From Taxillus chinensis (Eukaryota > Streptophyta > Magnoliopsida > Santalales > Loranthaceae), in assembly GCA_023512835.1 (NCBI GenBank), contig CM042084.1, forward strand, positions 12,487,842 through 12,551,841: 64,000 nucleotides of DNA. The letters run 5' to 3'. The notes below the pieces were generated by a model. That model searched no databases and had not been told where the DNA came from. It saw only the letters and a list, made by a program, of their open reading frames with translations. Below are positions 22,707 through 34,700 of the stretch, one piece after another (position 1 is the stretch's first letter; the number at the start of each line of letters is the position of its first letter). Position numbers and translations under genes: made by a program.

Positions 22707-25065
22707 TGTAAAGACTCGTATTTGGGTAGTTTTGAGAGATAGTCATTCTATGGGAATGTAACTATCTGGACGGTAGATGTAGTCGTCGATGTGAGCATTT
22801 TAACCGTACTTGGGTCCGATTCCAAGTCGGGGCCTATTTGACCCGATTGTTGACTTTTCGGGGTTTATTGGTTGACTTTGCGTTTGGCGAGTCATTTGGG
22901 TGTAATATATATCGTTTAGTGTTGTGCTCATCATTTCGAGCGTTTTGATCGTAGTTTGACTCAATTTGGAGTTCGGGGCCTTATAGGTCAATTATTGACT
23001 GGGTCAATGGTTGACTAGGTCGATTGGATGTGAAATATAAATAGTAGAAAAAAAAAGAAAAGGAAGAAGCTTTCACTTTACGTTTCACGTTTGTGCGTTG
23101 AGAGAGAGAGAGCTTGAGAGAGCTTGGAGGCCTTGGCGATTTGGGGCGATTTGGGTTCATGGAGCTCAAAGATTCACTTCAAGTAGGTGTCCTTGAACTT
23201 CTTATCTTGATTCTATGCTTGGTATGCACGAATTTATTATGATTTATGAAATTGAGCATGAATCCTAAAATTTGGGGAAAACCAATTTTGGGTTAAATCT
23301 AATGGTTTAACATAAGATTTGTGGTTAAGAATCGTTTTATATCATTGTGGATATATGTTTTCGTGATTTTGGGGTTGATTAATTGTGTTTTTCATGAGGG
23401 TTGATAAGTCAACCATGAAATTCCTGGGTTTAGATCTAGATTTCTGGAAATCTGAAATTTTATACGTGTTTCGTTGTTTTAACGCGATTTAGAGGCGTTT
23501 TGGACGCATTTAAAGGTAAATATCGCGATCATTGCGTAGAATGCGTGTTTGTGCATGTCCGGGGTTCTTGGGTTGATTCCAGGATAAAGAACAGGCAAAA
23601 ACGACGATGAACAGTACCCTGGGCGCGTTACTGGGTCGAACTGACGAAAATCCGAAGTTCTGGGTCGAAGGGTCGAAGATCCAGGGTCGTAGGGTCATAG
23701 TTCGTAGACCCGTAGTTCGAAGGTTCGAAGTTCGTAGTTCGTAGGGTTGTAGTCCGAAGGTCGAAGATCGTAGCCTCGCTTCGAGTCTTCGAGGCGCGCT
23801 GCAGCTCCGCACTCCGCAGCTACGAGTCGCCGTTCCGCAGCTACGAGGCGCAGGTTCTGAGCTACGAGTCGCAGCTCCAACAGTGTAACTGGACACTGGA
23901 CTGGACCTATTTACATCGTAACCTATAAAGTATTATACTCAAGTTACTATGTAAATAACGAAATACCCCCCATTCGGATTCAAAGAAAAATACTAGAAAA
24001 ATTAATTCCCACTCTTTCAAAATGTGAAAATTGGGATTTAGTGTAAAATCTCGGAAAAACCCAAAAGTTCGTAGTGGTGAATTTTTGGAAAGTGGGGTTA
24101 GACATCTCAGAAAAATCCCCAAAAATCAGATTATCTTATTTATGATATGGGAACCCAATGCCGGGACTTTTGATTTCAAGAAAATAGCTGCTATGGGTAC
24201 TTCCTTCATAAATCAAGGATTGAGGATTTAGTTGTGAAGACTGACTACAGTTCCAAAGGAAATGTTGAGAATGACATGCCATACTAATGTTAGTATGTTG
24301 GGGTGAGGTATTGGGGCATGGACTCCGTGACTTGTTTGGGTTCTCACCGTGTTGCACCGATGGTGCTATGTGGTTGACGTGGCGGGCATATGCACCGATG
24401 GCGGCTGTGTGGCGAGCGTGGCCGGGCATATTGCGTTGTGGACAGGCTAAGGCCTGAGTTGAGCCGTTGAGCTCGTGGAGCTAGGGTTGAGTGCCATGAG
24501 CTGGGATCCCATGGAGGATTGTGGACAAGTTGTCCTGATGTCTGTTTGCAGGCTGAGTCTTGATGATTGTGCACACTATACAGTGCACGAGTACACTGAG
24601 CATATAGTATAGACTTATATGTATTGTATGATGTGGAGTTTGGGGTCACCTACTGAGCTTGTCGGTCACCCCTGCTTGTTGTTTACCCTTTTTCAGGTGT
24701 GACCCGAGACTAGTGGATGACTTTCTTCCAGGAGGACGTGCCCACTACTCTGATGTATGATACAGATCTTCGTATTATGTATTTTATTATGTGTTGTATC
24801 CCGGACATGGGTCCGTGGACAGATGTATTTGTATACTGTTTGTGATGTGATGTCTGTATGACTGTTTGACTTATTATATGCATGATGATATATGGGAAAG
24901 TACAGGATTACCATTGATGTATGACTGTACAGGGTTGCATATTTGAGACAGCACCCGTGGTGTAGTCTCCATTGGTGCTAGTCACCAACCCCTTGACCTA
25001 TCGGGTGCGGGCAAGGGGAAGTCATGTACCCGGTTCCGGATTCCCTGGAATTCGGGGGCGTGACA
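22707..25065 (+). repeat. 3' LTR of the Tekay element (2359 bp)
   Basis: It starts TGTAAAGACTCG and ends GGCGTGACA, and is followed by the TGACA duplication (25066-25070). It is very similar to the 5' LTR, including the TATAAATAG box and the GTTCG array at about 23635-23780, but with a much shorter GA tract. Several differences from the 5' LTR are CTG/TCG exchanges. Confidence 0.95.
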
Positions 25066-25257
25066 TGACAAGCCATGCAATAGTGCATTTTCGGATCATC
25101 GCTTAATGTTACAGCTCGAAGGGACTGTTCGAGTTTGAAATCAAACTTGTATTGTGGAGTCTCAAGCACACCTCAAGCTATGAGGTGTGAGCAAGAAAGT
25201 TAAGCAGAACCATGATGTACATGAAAAACATAGACGTTGCATTGTTTTATCTTCCTT

Positions 25258-25600
25258 AGTAATTGAATTTGAATATTAATAATTTATAGAAAATGCACAT
25301 TGGTCATATATATTCCAATGGAACCTATTTCCCATATATATACACTACTCGAGACACACATATACACACACATAATAATTCACAGTAAATGCACATTGGC
25401 TTTCTTTATTTTCCCCAGTAATTGAATTTGATTGTTAATAATTTACAGTAAATGCACATTGACCTTGTATATTCCATTAGAACTTATTTTCCATATAGAC
25501 ACATTGCTTGAGACACACACACACATATATATATATATATACACCCATTAATAATTTACAGTAAATGCACATTGGCCTTGTATATTCCAATGGAATCGAC
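25258..25600 (+). repeat. imperfect tandem repeat, period about 159 bp
   Basis: AGTAATTGAATTTGA starts a unit at 25258 and again at 25417. A sub-motif close to AATTTACAGTAAATGCACATTG occurs four times between 25280 and 25575. Each unit contains a CA/TA microsatellite. It lies in the right-hand remnant of the older TIR element. Confidence 0.75.
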
Positions 25601-26030
25601 AAACCTAGAAAAACCTCAAGGTCATGTCCTTATGCGGCCTCTGCTTTTTCTACCAGTACGACACCAAGACCCACTATGTCATCTATGTCGTCCGCAAATG
25701 GTACACTGATGCATGAGAGGATGGTTGTGGCGCCGTTGACGTGAAGGTTATGAGGAGGTACTCGAAGCTTATGCAAGGCTTGTTTGAGCTTGAGGCTCGA
25801 TCATCATCTTTTTCTCTGAGCCAGAAGTGGAGTTAATGCCTCTTGCTCGATGGTGTATGTTTGATATTAGCTCGAGTCTAGCATAAATGTCTACTTGAGG
25901 TATTAGATTAAGCGGTACTCTTGAGAATGTTGTGCCAATGCGTGACATAGTACGCTAATGTGACCTATTTCACGTTACCTGGGGACACGACGATGCTGCA
26001 ACGTCAGTTGTTCGTAACACTATTCAGAAA

Positions 26031-26061
<31 letters not shown>

Positions 26062-26239
26062 AATTATAATAATAATATCTTATTATTTTGAAATATATAT
26101 TAAATAATTTAATATTAAATTATAAATAAGTAAAATTTAAATTTCTAAAAACGTATTCATTTTCATCAAAGTTAAAGTTTAATTTTATGAAATCAATGCT
26201 AATACTATAAGCATTTCTATCTGTTTCCTTAAACTTTTA

Positions 26240-26450
26240 TGGCACGTTTGGTACGCGGGAAAAGAAAGGAAAGGAATGCAATCTGATTCCTTTCACGCGT
26301 TTATTATAAAAATAAGAAAAGTAATAAAAATCCCATGGGAATATAATAGGAAATTGATTCCCTCACCCCCTGGTTTAAAGGTTCCCTGGCACAAGGAAAC
26401 CTTTTTTTTTTTTTCTTTTTTTACCCTTTTTTATTTTATTTTATTTTTTC

Positions 26451-26549
<99 letters not shown>

Positions 26550-26996
26550 GTCGCACCACCTTCCCTCCCCTCCTTGCCGTTGCCCAGCCCCCGTCGCCAG
26601 ACCCCATCGCAGAACTCGTTGCTAGCGCTGTCGCCCTCCCGTCGCCTCGCCCATCGCCAGCCCCGTCGCCCTCTCGTCGCCGGCTCTTGTCACCCTCCCG
26701 TCGCCGGCCTCTGCGCCGGATCCAGCCCCCGCCCAAAACCTAGTGCCCACGCTACCAGATCTAGCGTCGCCGCCCAAACCCTAGTGCCCAAGACGATGCG
26801 TTGATGCAAAAATAAAAAAAATTAAAAATTAAAAAATTAAGGCTATTTCAGTACTTTTATTAATATATTACCTTGCTTGAACTTGTATATCAAGCATAGG
26901 CAAGGTAATCAAAATTTTTATTCCTTTCCCATGTAAATTCCATTCCTTTAATGATTCCATTCCCCCCAATTTGATTCCCGCATACCAAACAAGCCC
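26240..26996. mobile_element. Tourist/PIF-Harbinger-like MITE carrying a CT microsatellite
   Basis: The ends are inverted: GGCACGTTTGGTACGCGGGA on the left and GGGCTTGTTTGGTATGCGGG as the reverse complement of the right end. TTA on each side (26237-26239 and 26997-26999) is the 3-bp duplication expected for PIF/Harbinger. The interior has a T-rich run, a CT repeat and a C/G-rich segment of repeated GTCGCC words. No transposase. The frames through it are low complexity and not genes. Confidence 0.75.
26453..26547 (+). repeat. (CT)n microsatellite
   Basis: About 47 uninterrupted CT units inside the Tourist-like element. Confidence 0.95.
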
Positions 26997-26999
26997 TTA

Positions 27000-27590
27000 G
27001 TTCACATACGATATAAGAAAATGATTAGAGAAAATTTTTCCAAAATATGCTTACATTTGAATCTCGAAAATATAATTTAAAAATAAAAAATAAATAGTTC
27101 AATATTTAAGAATTTACTATTTATTTTTATTTTTTGTAAAATTTTATTTGACATTTGAATTTTTAATAATGGTAATAATTATAAAAAATAAATGAATAAT
27201 AATAATATAATAGTAATAATATTATAATAGAATAAAGAAATTATAAAAAACATGAAATAAAATTTTTTATGAAAATAAATAATTTTAAAATAATTTTTTT
27301 TAAAAATATTACTTTTAAGTGAGCCGGTAATATGATAGACGTGATCATAGAATTAATATAGATATTTACCCTATTAAAAAAAGCAAATGAACAATTTGGC
27401 ATCATTTTTATTTATTTTATTGCTTTGAAAACATAAACAAGCCAAAGCGCCCAATAAATTGATTCAGTCTGTTGACGTATTTAGTTTGATTCGGTGTAGA
27501 AAACAACAAATCGAAAACAACATTTTTCATTTTTAGAATTTTATAATTTAAAAATAATTTTATTGTTTTTTTCCTGTACCGCCATCACTT
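27000..27590. other. AT-rich upstream region of NUP96
   Basis: Strongly AT-rich and without open frames. Composition becomes normal at about 27570, where the probable 5' UTR of NUP96 starts (C/T-rich, ending just before the ATG at 27797). Confidence 0.4.
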
Positions 27591-27796
27591 TCTGGAGAGC
27601 ATCCGAGTCAAACCGCGCCCTCACTCTGTCTGTCGTCTTCTTCACTCTGTTGGCGGCGGCGGGATCTTCTCTACTCAAGGGAAGATCCATCGTCGTTAGT
27701 GTGGGAAAACCCTAAATCTCTTCTCTGCAACTGCCGAGCTTCTTCTCCTTCGCCCTCCCAAAGCTACAATCCCCCCTACCACCCTCCCCGCGCGCC

Positions 27797-28440
27797 ATGA
27801 CGGATCCTTCTCTGTGTCCCGTACCAGGTAAACTTCGACTACCCTCTAATTCTAACTTTCTGTTCTGGAATTTCAGTTCTCTCTCTCTCTCTCTCTCTCC
27901 CTCTGCGTGCGCGCGTCCCCATCATTTTTTCGTTGTTAATGCTGTGTTATATACTGATATTTTATGCGTTTAGGGTTGATTTACAATAAACTACACTCTT
28001 CCGCTCTAGGGTTTATATTGGATGCTGTTTGATTGCCAGTCGAAGCTTCTGATTTATTGTTGTTCTTCGACTTTTAAGAACAAATTACTTTTTTCCATAC
28101 AGCTTGTGAGTAATGGAGGAGGGAAAAAAACAGAAATCATCATCTTGTATTTATATTAAAGAACGTACACTCAAAAGAGATCATAACCTGATTTATACGT
28201 ATCTGGTAGAAATTTTATTCCCTTAGTTGTAGGAAAAAGTTGGTTTTTAAAGTTATCGGAAGTACCTGAGCATATGACATCCTCTTCGTATGGGAGCCTT
28301 TTTCACCTCCCGCTTTTTCATGGGTAAGAAGAAAGTAACTCATTCGGTTGAGGAATATATTCATGCAACTTGTTTCGGGTTTATATCATTTTATCTTTCT
28401 TCAATAAAAGTCATGTTCTCTTCTCTTTTTTCTTTTTTTT

Positions 28441-28471
<31 letters not shown>

Positions 28472-31400
28472 GATTCTCAGGGATCTCCGATGAATTGCAA
28501 AGTACAAAAAAGAAAATCTCCTTTGGACATGCTTGTTGTCAAATGGGTTCAGATGCAAGAAATTTGGAATCTAGTTTGAAGAAGAGAAGAATGTCTCTCA
28601 ATTTTGATCCTCCATCATCTTCCTTGCCCACTCTGCAATCGCCTGATTATTTTATGAAGCCTTCTGTGAGTGATTTGGCTGCCCGGGAACTAATGGATCC
28701 TGGCTATTGCAGTCGAGTTATGAATTTTGTGGTTGGAAGGTTGGGTTATGGCTGTATTAAATTTATTGGGGTGACTGATGTTAGATGGCTGGATTTAGAT
28801 GACATTGTTAAGTTTGACAGGAATCAGGTTGTTGTGTATCAAGATGAGAGTGCAAAACCTGAGATTGGCCAGGGCCTCAACAAAGCAGCTGAAGTGACTC
28901 TGATCCTACAGACAAAGTTAACAAATTATAAGGAGCAACATGTAAATAATGCCGTGAAGAAATTGAAATTCAGCACCATGAGACAAGGGGCACACTTCAT
29001 TTCATTTGATCCCTTAGTTGGTGAATGGAAATTCTCCGTCTCCCATTTTAGCAGATTTGGGTTGAGTGAGGATGAGGAGGAAGATATCATTATGGATGAT
29101 GTGAATGGGGCCCAGCAGGCTGTGGAGGTGAATAACAGTGGCGAGGCTTCTGTTGTGGATGAAGAAATCCCAGTATATCCAAATGGAGCTGTGCTTTCTC
29201 ATTCTCTTCCTGCTCATCTTGGCCTTGACCCCCTTAAGATGAGAGAAATGAAAATGATGATGTTTCCTGCAGAAGAGGAAGATCCTGAGGATTTTGATGA
29301 GATAGCTCCTCATCAAAATCTTTCATCTGGGAAAGAACTCATCAGATCATCTTTGCAGCATTTTACTAGGAGGATGAATCATAGATCTAGTCCAGTGGTT
29401 GCAAGGAAAACCCCTCTAGCTTTGATTGAGCACAATCCTGGTATTTTAGACTTGCACGCACCTAGTACTATTTTGTTGTCTCAGCAACATAAGGGAATTC
29501 CCCTAAAGACAGCCCAGGTGCAAGGTTTTAAGCTGGATCTGAATCATGAAACACCGGTAACTAAAGGCCACTCTCGTAACATTGTTGATGCAGGTTTGTT
29601 CATGGGCAGGTCTTTTCGTGTAGGATGGGGCCCAAATGGCATTCTTGTTCATAGTGGTTCTCCTGTAGGTAGGAATGATAAGGTTTTGTCTTCTGTGATC
29701 TATTTGGAAAAGGTTTCCATTGACAATGTCGTGAGAGATGAGAAAAGAAAAGTCAATAGGAAACTTGTTGATTTATGTTTTGATTTTCCATTAAATCTCC
29801 ACAAATCCCTAAGTCATGAAAAAGTAGAAGTGAAGGTTGGTTCCTTCAAGCTAAAACTTCAAAAGCTGGTTGCTAATCGATTTATGCTTTCTGAGATTTG
29901 CCGAAGCTATATAGAAGTTGCAGAGAGGCAGCTGGAGGTTTCCAGTTTGTCTTCCTCTGCTCGTATGACTTTGATGCACCAGGTTATGATCTGGGAATTA
30001 ATAAAAGTTCTTTTTTCTGATAGGGAGAACAATGAGCAACCAAAATCTGTGGGAGCTGACAATGAAGAAGAGATGTTGCATGATAAGAAGGAAGATTCCC
30101 CAGAAGTTGATCTGGAAGCTTTCCCATTTGTTCGGAGAGCTGAGTTCAGTTTTTGGTTGCAAGAGAGTGTGTGCCATCGAGTGCAAGATGAAGTGAGCTC
30201 ATTACATGATTCCAGTGATTTGGAGCACATATTTTTACTACTTACTGGACGGCAGTTTGATACAGCTGTTGAACTTGCTGCTTCAAAGGGAGATGTGAGG
30301 CTGGCTTGTTTGATGAGTCAGGCTGGTGGGTCCATGGTGAACCGGTCAGATGTTGCACGGCAGCTTGATCTTTGGAAAGTTAATGGGCTAGATTTTAATT
30401 TCATTGAAGGGGGCAGGATAAGGCTTTATGAGTTGCTTTCAGGTAACATTCAAGCAGCTTTGCATGATGCAAAGATTGACTGGAAAAGGTTCCTAGGGTT
30501 ATTGATGTGGTATCAGCTACCACCCGACACTTCACTGCCTGCTGTATTTCACACTTATCAGGAACTGCTTAATGATGAAAGGGCTCCCTATCCAGTTCCA
30601 ATTTATATTGACGAAGGCCCAGTAGAGGAGGCACTAAATTGGGGCCCAGAAAAAACGGTTTGACCTTGCATATTATCTTATGCTACTTCACGGCAATGAA
30701 GATAGTGAATTTAATTTTTTAAAAACTATGTTCAGTGCTTTGTCTTCAACACATGATCCGCTTGACTACCATATGATTTGGCATCAACGTGCAGTTTTGG
30801 AGGCAGTTGGTGCTTTCAGCTCTGATGATCTACGTGTGCTTGACATGGCATTTATTTCCCAGCTTCTGTGCCTAGGGCAGTCTCATTGGGCAATCTATGT
30901 TGTCCTTCATATGCCATACTGTGAAGATTTTCCATATCTCCAAGCTGCTCTTATCAGGGAAATTTTGTTTCAGTATTGTGAATCTTGGAGTTCACAAGAA
31001 GAGCAGCGGCAGTTTATTGAGGACTTGGGTGTCCCATCAGCATGGTTGCACGAAGCTATGGTATGCCATTCATTCTTGATCTGGAGTAGAAAACTTACAT
31101 GTCTCAAATCTTATTTTTTAATTCTACACGCTTTTGTCTAGTGTGAAACCCTTATTTTCATTTTATACCATAGTTATTAAAGTGTTGCCTATGCAACATG
31201 GCACCTTTGCCAGAGCAAGGCATTGGGGCACTTTGTTGCACACTAGAAAGGCGTGTGCCTTGGATGCCATATTCATCCAGCCGCACACCATGGATGCCAT
31301 CTGTTCCAGGCAAGTGCTTGGAATAGATGACCTGTTTTCTATTATTCCATAAGCAAGGCAAAAACGGAGTGTTCTTATCTTGAGCTTTTTTTTCAAATGA

Positions 31401-31668
31401 CTTAAAGCCAAAATCGCATATTGCATCACAGCTGGCCTTTTCCTCTTCACTATCTTCTTCCTTATGACTGAAGAAGACATTCACAGCAGGTCAAGTCTCC
31501 TCACAACTGCATTGTTAAGGCTATGATTTGAGTGGCAATTTCTGGTGAGGGGGTCAATCTCCATTGGGGCATCCACTGGGGATTGATGCCAAGGCTGAAT
31601 TTCGATGGTGTTGGTGGGAAGATGAAAGCTGGTTCTTATCCTTTGTTGGTGGTCACGATCAGATCACA

Positions 31669-31706
<38 letters not shown>

Positions 31707-34700
31707 GATTAGATCTCCTGAGACCAAAGGGAGAAGACACAACCAAATCACATTTCCAGCCTGTGATATAAAAAGTTTGTCAGCCCTCACGATGTTGGTG
31801 TTGGACATGCCTTCCAAGGTGTCTAGCAAATCTAATCTCGTGACAATCAATAGTGGAGTGGTGTCACACTATTGCCCATACCTGACTACTAGCGCAATGA
31901 TTTTATTTTTAGTGCAATCTATTCCGGACACTTTATATTTTGTATTTGAAATTTCAGATTTATTTTTGTATACTTTTCTTTACTTTTAAGACTTCTTTAT
32001 GTATGAATTAAACTGAGTTGGTAGTTCGTAATTTTTAAATAAGTAGACATTAGCTAATAAATACGGATTATTATGGTATTTAGAATGTTACAAATTATAT
32101 TAGCAACACTTTGATCGCCTATCACTTGACATTACCCTTTGACGACTTGGTTACCTTGCACTTTATTGTCATTCTATACCTTAGATTGTATAGTTACAGC
32201 TTACTTTACCCATATACTAAAAGATGGCTTAGCACTGCTTCCTGGAACACTATTTAAAAACAAAAAAAAAAGCAGAAAAAGCAGCTTTTAATTGAAACTT
32301 GAATTGCTTAAGTCAAAGCAGGTAGTGGGTTAATTTCTCTTGTTGGAATAGTATTAGTAATTAGTGAGCTTGGTTCACCATGTTAAAATAAAATGGTGTG
32401 GGGAACATGTCTTCCCTCACTATAATTGTGTTATCTCAGAATAAAATAAGTAGTAGTTCTCTCTTTTTCTTTATGATAACGTGGTATCAAAGTCATCATC
32501 TCAAACATAAGGTTTCAAATAGAGTTCTCACCGTTGCTGCAGCAATACCTTGCTGTCTGGCAATGTTTCATTGTTGTTCTCAATTTCATTTTCTGAAAGG
32601 TTCTAAAAATTGATAATGGGTGTTGGCTGGTAAAGACACAATTGTGAATTAGTTAGATTAATGAGGATGTTTTCTATAAGTATTTTAATAAATATAGGTA
32701 CCAAAATATGATTCAAATTCAATATAATTTTATGAAATATCTATATATGTGGTTTGATGCTGTCTTGAATAAGACAGTAATAATCAAATTTCAATTAGAA
32801 CATGTTCATAAAATTGAATTTTATGTAAAGAATTATCAATTTTAAAATGTTTATTTCAATAAATTGATTGAATATGTTTAGGTCATTTCTAATACTATTT
32901 TTTTTATTTTATTTCTACATGTAGGGATTTTTTTACATTGAAAGAATCATTTTGCAATTTTACACTACTTTTTATTTTATATTTATTTTTTTTAAAATAA
33001 TTTTTCTTTTAATTTTTTTTCTCTTCCTTTATTAACATATGTAAGAAGAAAATGAAGGTAAAGAGAAAAAAAAATCATATGAATAGTTAATGAAGAGTAT
33101 TTATAACATTCTTCAGATGTAAAGAGAGAATGAAGAGTGTATTGGATTACTTTTTTGATATTTGATTCTTTATTTAGGGAGATAGAGAGCTATGTTGGAG
33201 ATGTTCTTGGTAAGTAAGTTTCAAATCAAAGAATAAAGATGAACATGAGTCATATTTGTTATTTTACTGTATTGTCTGATTTATAAGTTTACCCTTTAAA
33301 ATGGTGTTAAGGTTTGTGAAAAAGGAAAGAATGATAAAACTGAATATAAGAACCTGTGGCGGCTGGCAGTGGAAAAGAAGATCCAGCTTCCACATTTTCA
33401 ATTGCAACCATTATTTTTTCACGAATCACTGGAGAAAAAGTTTGATTTATTTTTTGTTGTCGGGTGGTTTGCTTCACGAATTTGCTGGGGGCTACAAGAT
33501 GCATGTGATTGGCTCCACACCAATTAATTGGTGATTTTTCCTAATTTTTTTTTTTTCAAAGTTTGACATGCTAATCTACCAATTAGCAATTAATTGGCTG
33601 TTAATTGTGTGCTGAATCGCTGTTGCTTCGTTGGAGAGCAAGAACCATTGAAAGCTGAAATTCAGTTTTAGAACAATGGAAATTTTTTGTAGCCTAACAA
33701 AATAATAATAATGAAGCGGGAAAACAAAAAGGGTCCTTGAAATCCATCGTGTGCCAGATTCTGGTGAAGCTGCTCCTAGACCCACTGGTTGCAGTTTTCT
33801 TTTGAGACCACACCTAGAAGTGGTTGACAAACCAGAAATAGTTTGGAATCGAAGATGCATCTGATCCATAGTGGAGTGTGGCAGAATTTTGGTGTGAGTA
33901 GAAGTTGTTGCAGTTGTGGAAGAGTGGAGAATCAATGTGAGTAGCAGTCATGGATTCATGAGATGTTATCATATGCAGTTTTCTTGGTTGGTTTGTGTGT
34001 AGAGGATTTGACCAAAACTATACTTAGCGATGAGTATGTAAAACCGTAAACCTAGTACACGACACTTCGAGTGGCGGGCTCCGGGGAGGGGTTGGGCCAC
34101 ACAGATCAAAACAGTTTTTTTTCATAATTAATTTAATTTTTTGAGTCGTGGATAGACCTCTTACAATTAAAATAATTGTGAGGAAAAACTGCATTCATAT
34201 TGGTTTTTTTTAATCTCCCAACCTTCTCAATTTTTATAAATTTCATTCTGGACCTCTAGTTCTAATTTTTTTGATTTTACCTCACATCATTTTAGATAAT
34301 TTTCTCTTTGAATTTCTTATCTTATTTCATCCTTATACTTTTTGAAATTGAAATCGGTCCCTCTAATTACCCTAAACTTGAAATTGGGTCCCTCAAGTCA
34401 CCCATTCATGAAAGTTGTAAAGCCTCAAGAATTATAGTGAAGAGGAACAGTTGATTCATGTTATGTATAGTTGGACATATTCTGTAACATATGTACTGAG
34501 TTGAATGGTATGTAAGCTTCAACGTGCTGGGAGTGTTGAAATGTATATTCGTGCCTTTAGTGGCCCTACCCATTAGTTGTATACTGTGTGGTGTAGGTAA
34601 CAAGTCTTCCCTATATTATATATTTGTGTGTTTTCTCATGATAAAATTACTAGTTCTCTCTTTCTCTATATTATTATAACACCTGTAATCCTTTTATTTC

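Larger units (their letters stand above)
12481..25065 (+). mobile_element. Ty3-gypsy LTR retrotransposon, Tekay/Del-like chromovirus, defective
   Basis: Complete outer structure: 5' LTR 12481-14908, primer-binding site 14912-14923, gag, then protease, reverse transcriptase, RNase H, integrase and a chromodomain-like C-terminus up to 22441. A polypurine tract at 22695-22706 and a 3' LTR 22707-25065 complete it, flanked by TGACA duplications. Domain order (RT before IN) makes it Ty3-gypsy. LTRs over 2.3 kb and the integrase tail (MPAQILNRRDQVLQGK, then VLWRHRG and ETWEK-like EQTWEKES) fit the Tekay/Del chromovirus clade. The coding region has several stops and frameshifts, and gag is interrupted by a solo LTR at 15777-18091, so it cannot make its own proteins. 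Confidence 0.95.
10976..26036. mobile_element. older element with long imperfect terminal inverted repeats, split by a nested retrotransposon
   Basis: The left edge (10976-11240) and the reverse complement of the right edge (about 25740-26036) share a diverged but extended pattern: a TTGCGGCAT / TTGCAGCAT block, then CGTGGAATAAGTCACAT / CGTGAAATAGGTCACAT. Both ends then carry 'cttgaggctc' repeats. Subtracting the chromovirus (12481-25065 plus one TSD) leaves an element of about 2.5 kb. It carries a host-gene fragment at about 11851-12210. Long TIRs plus a captured gene fragment suggest a Mutator-like (Pack-MULE-type) element. No transposase or clear 9-bp TSD was found, so the class is an inference. 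Confidence 0.4.

Noticed and set aside
26449..26736. 95-residue Glu-Arg-rich minus-strand frame
   Set aside because: It is the reverse reading of a CT microsatellite and a GC-rich MITE interior; no gene structure.
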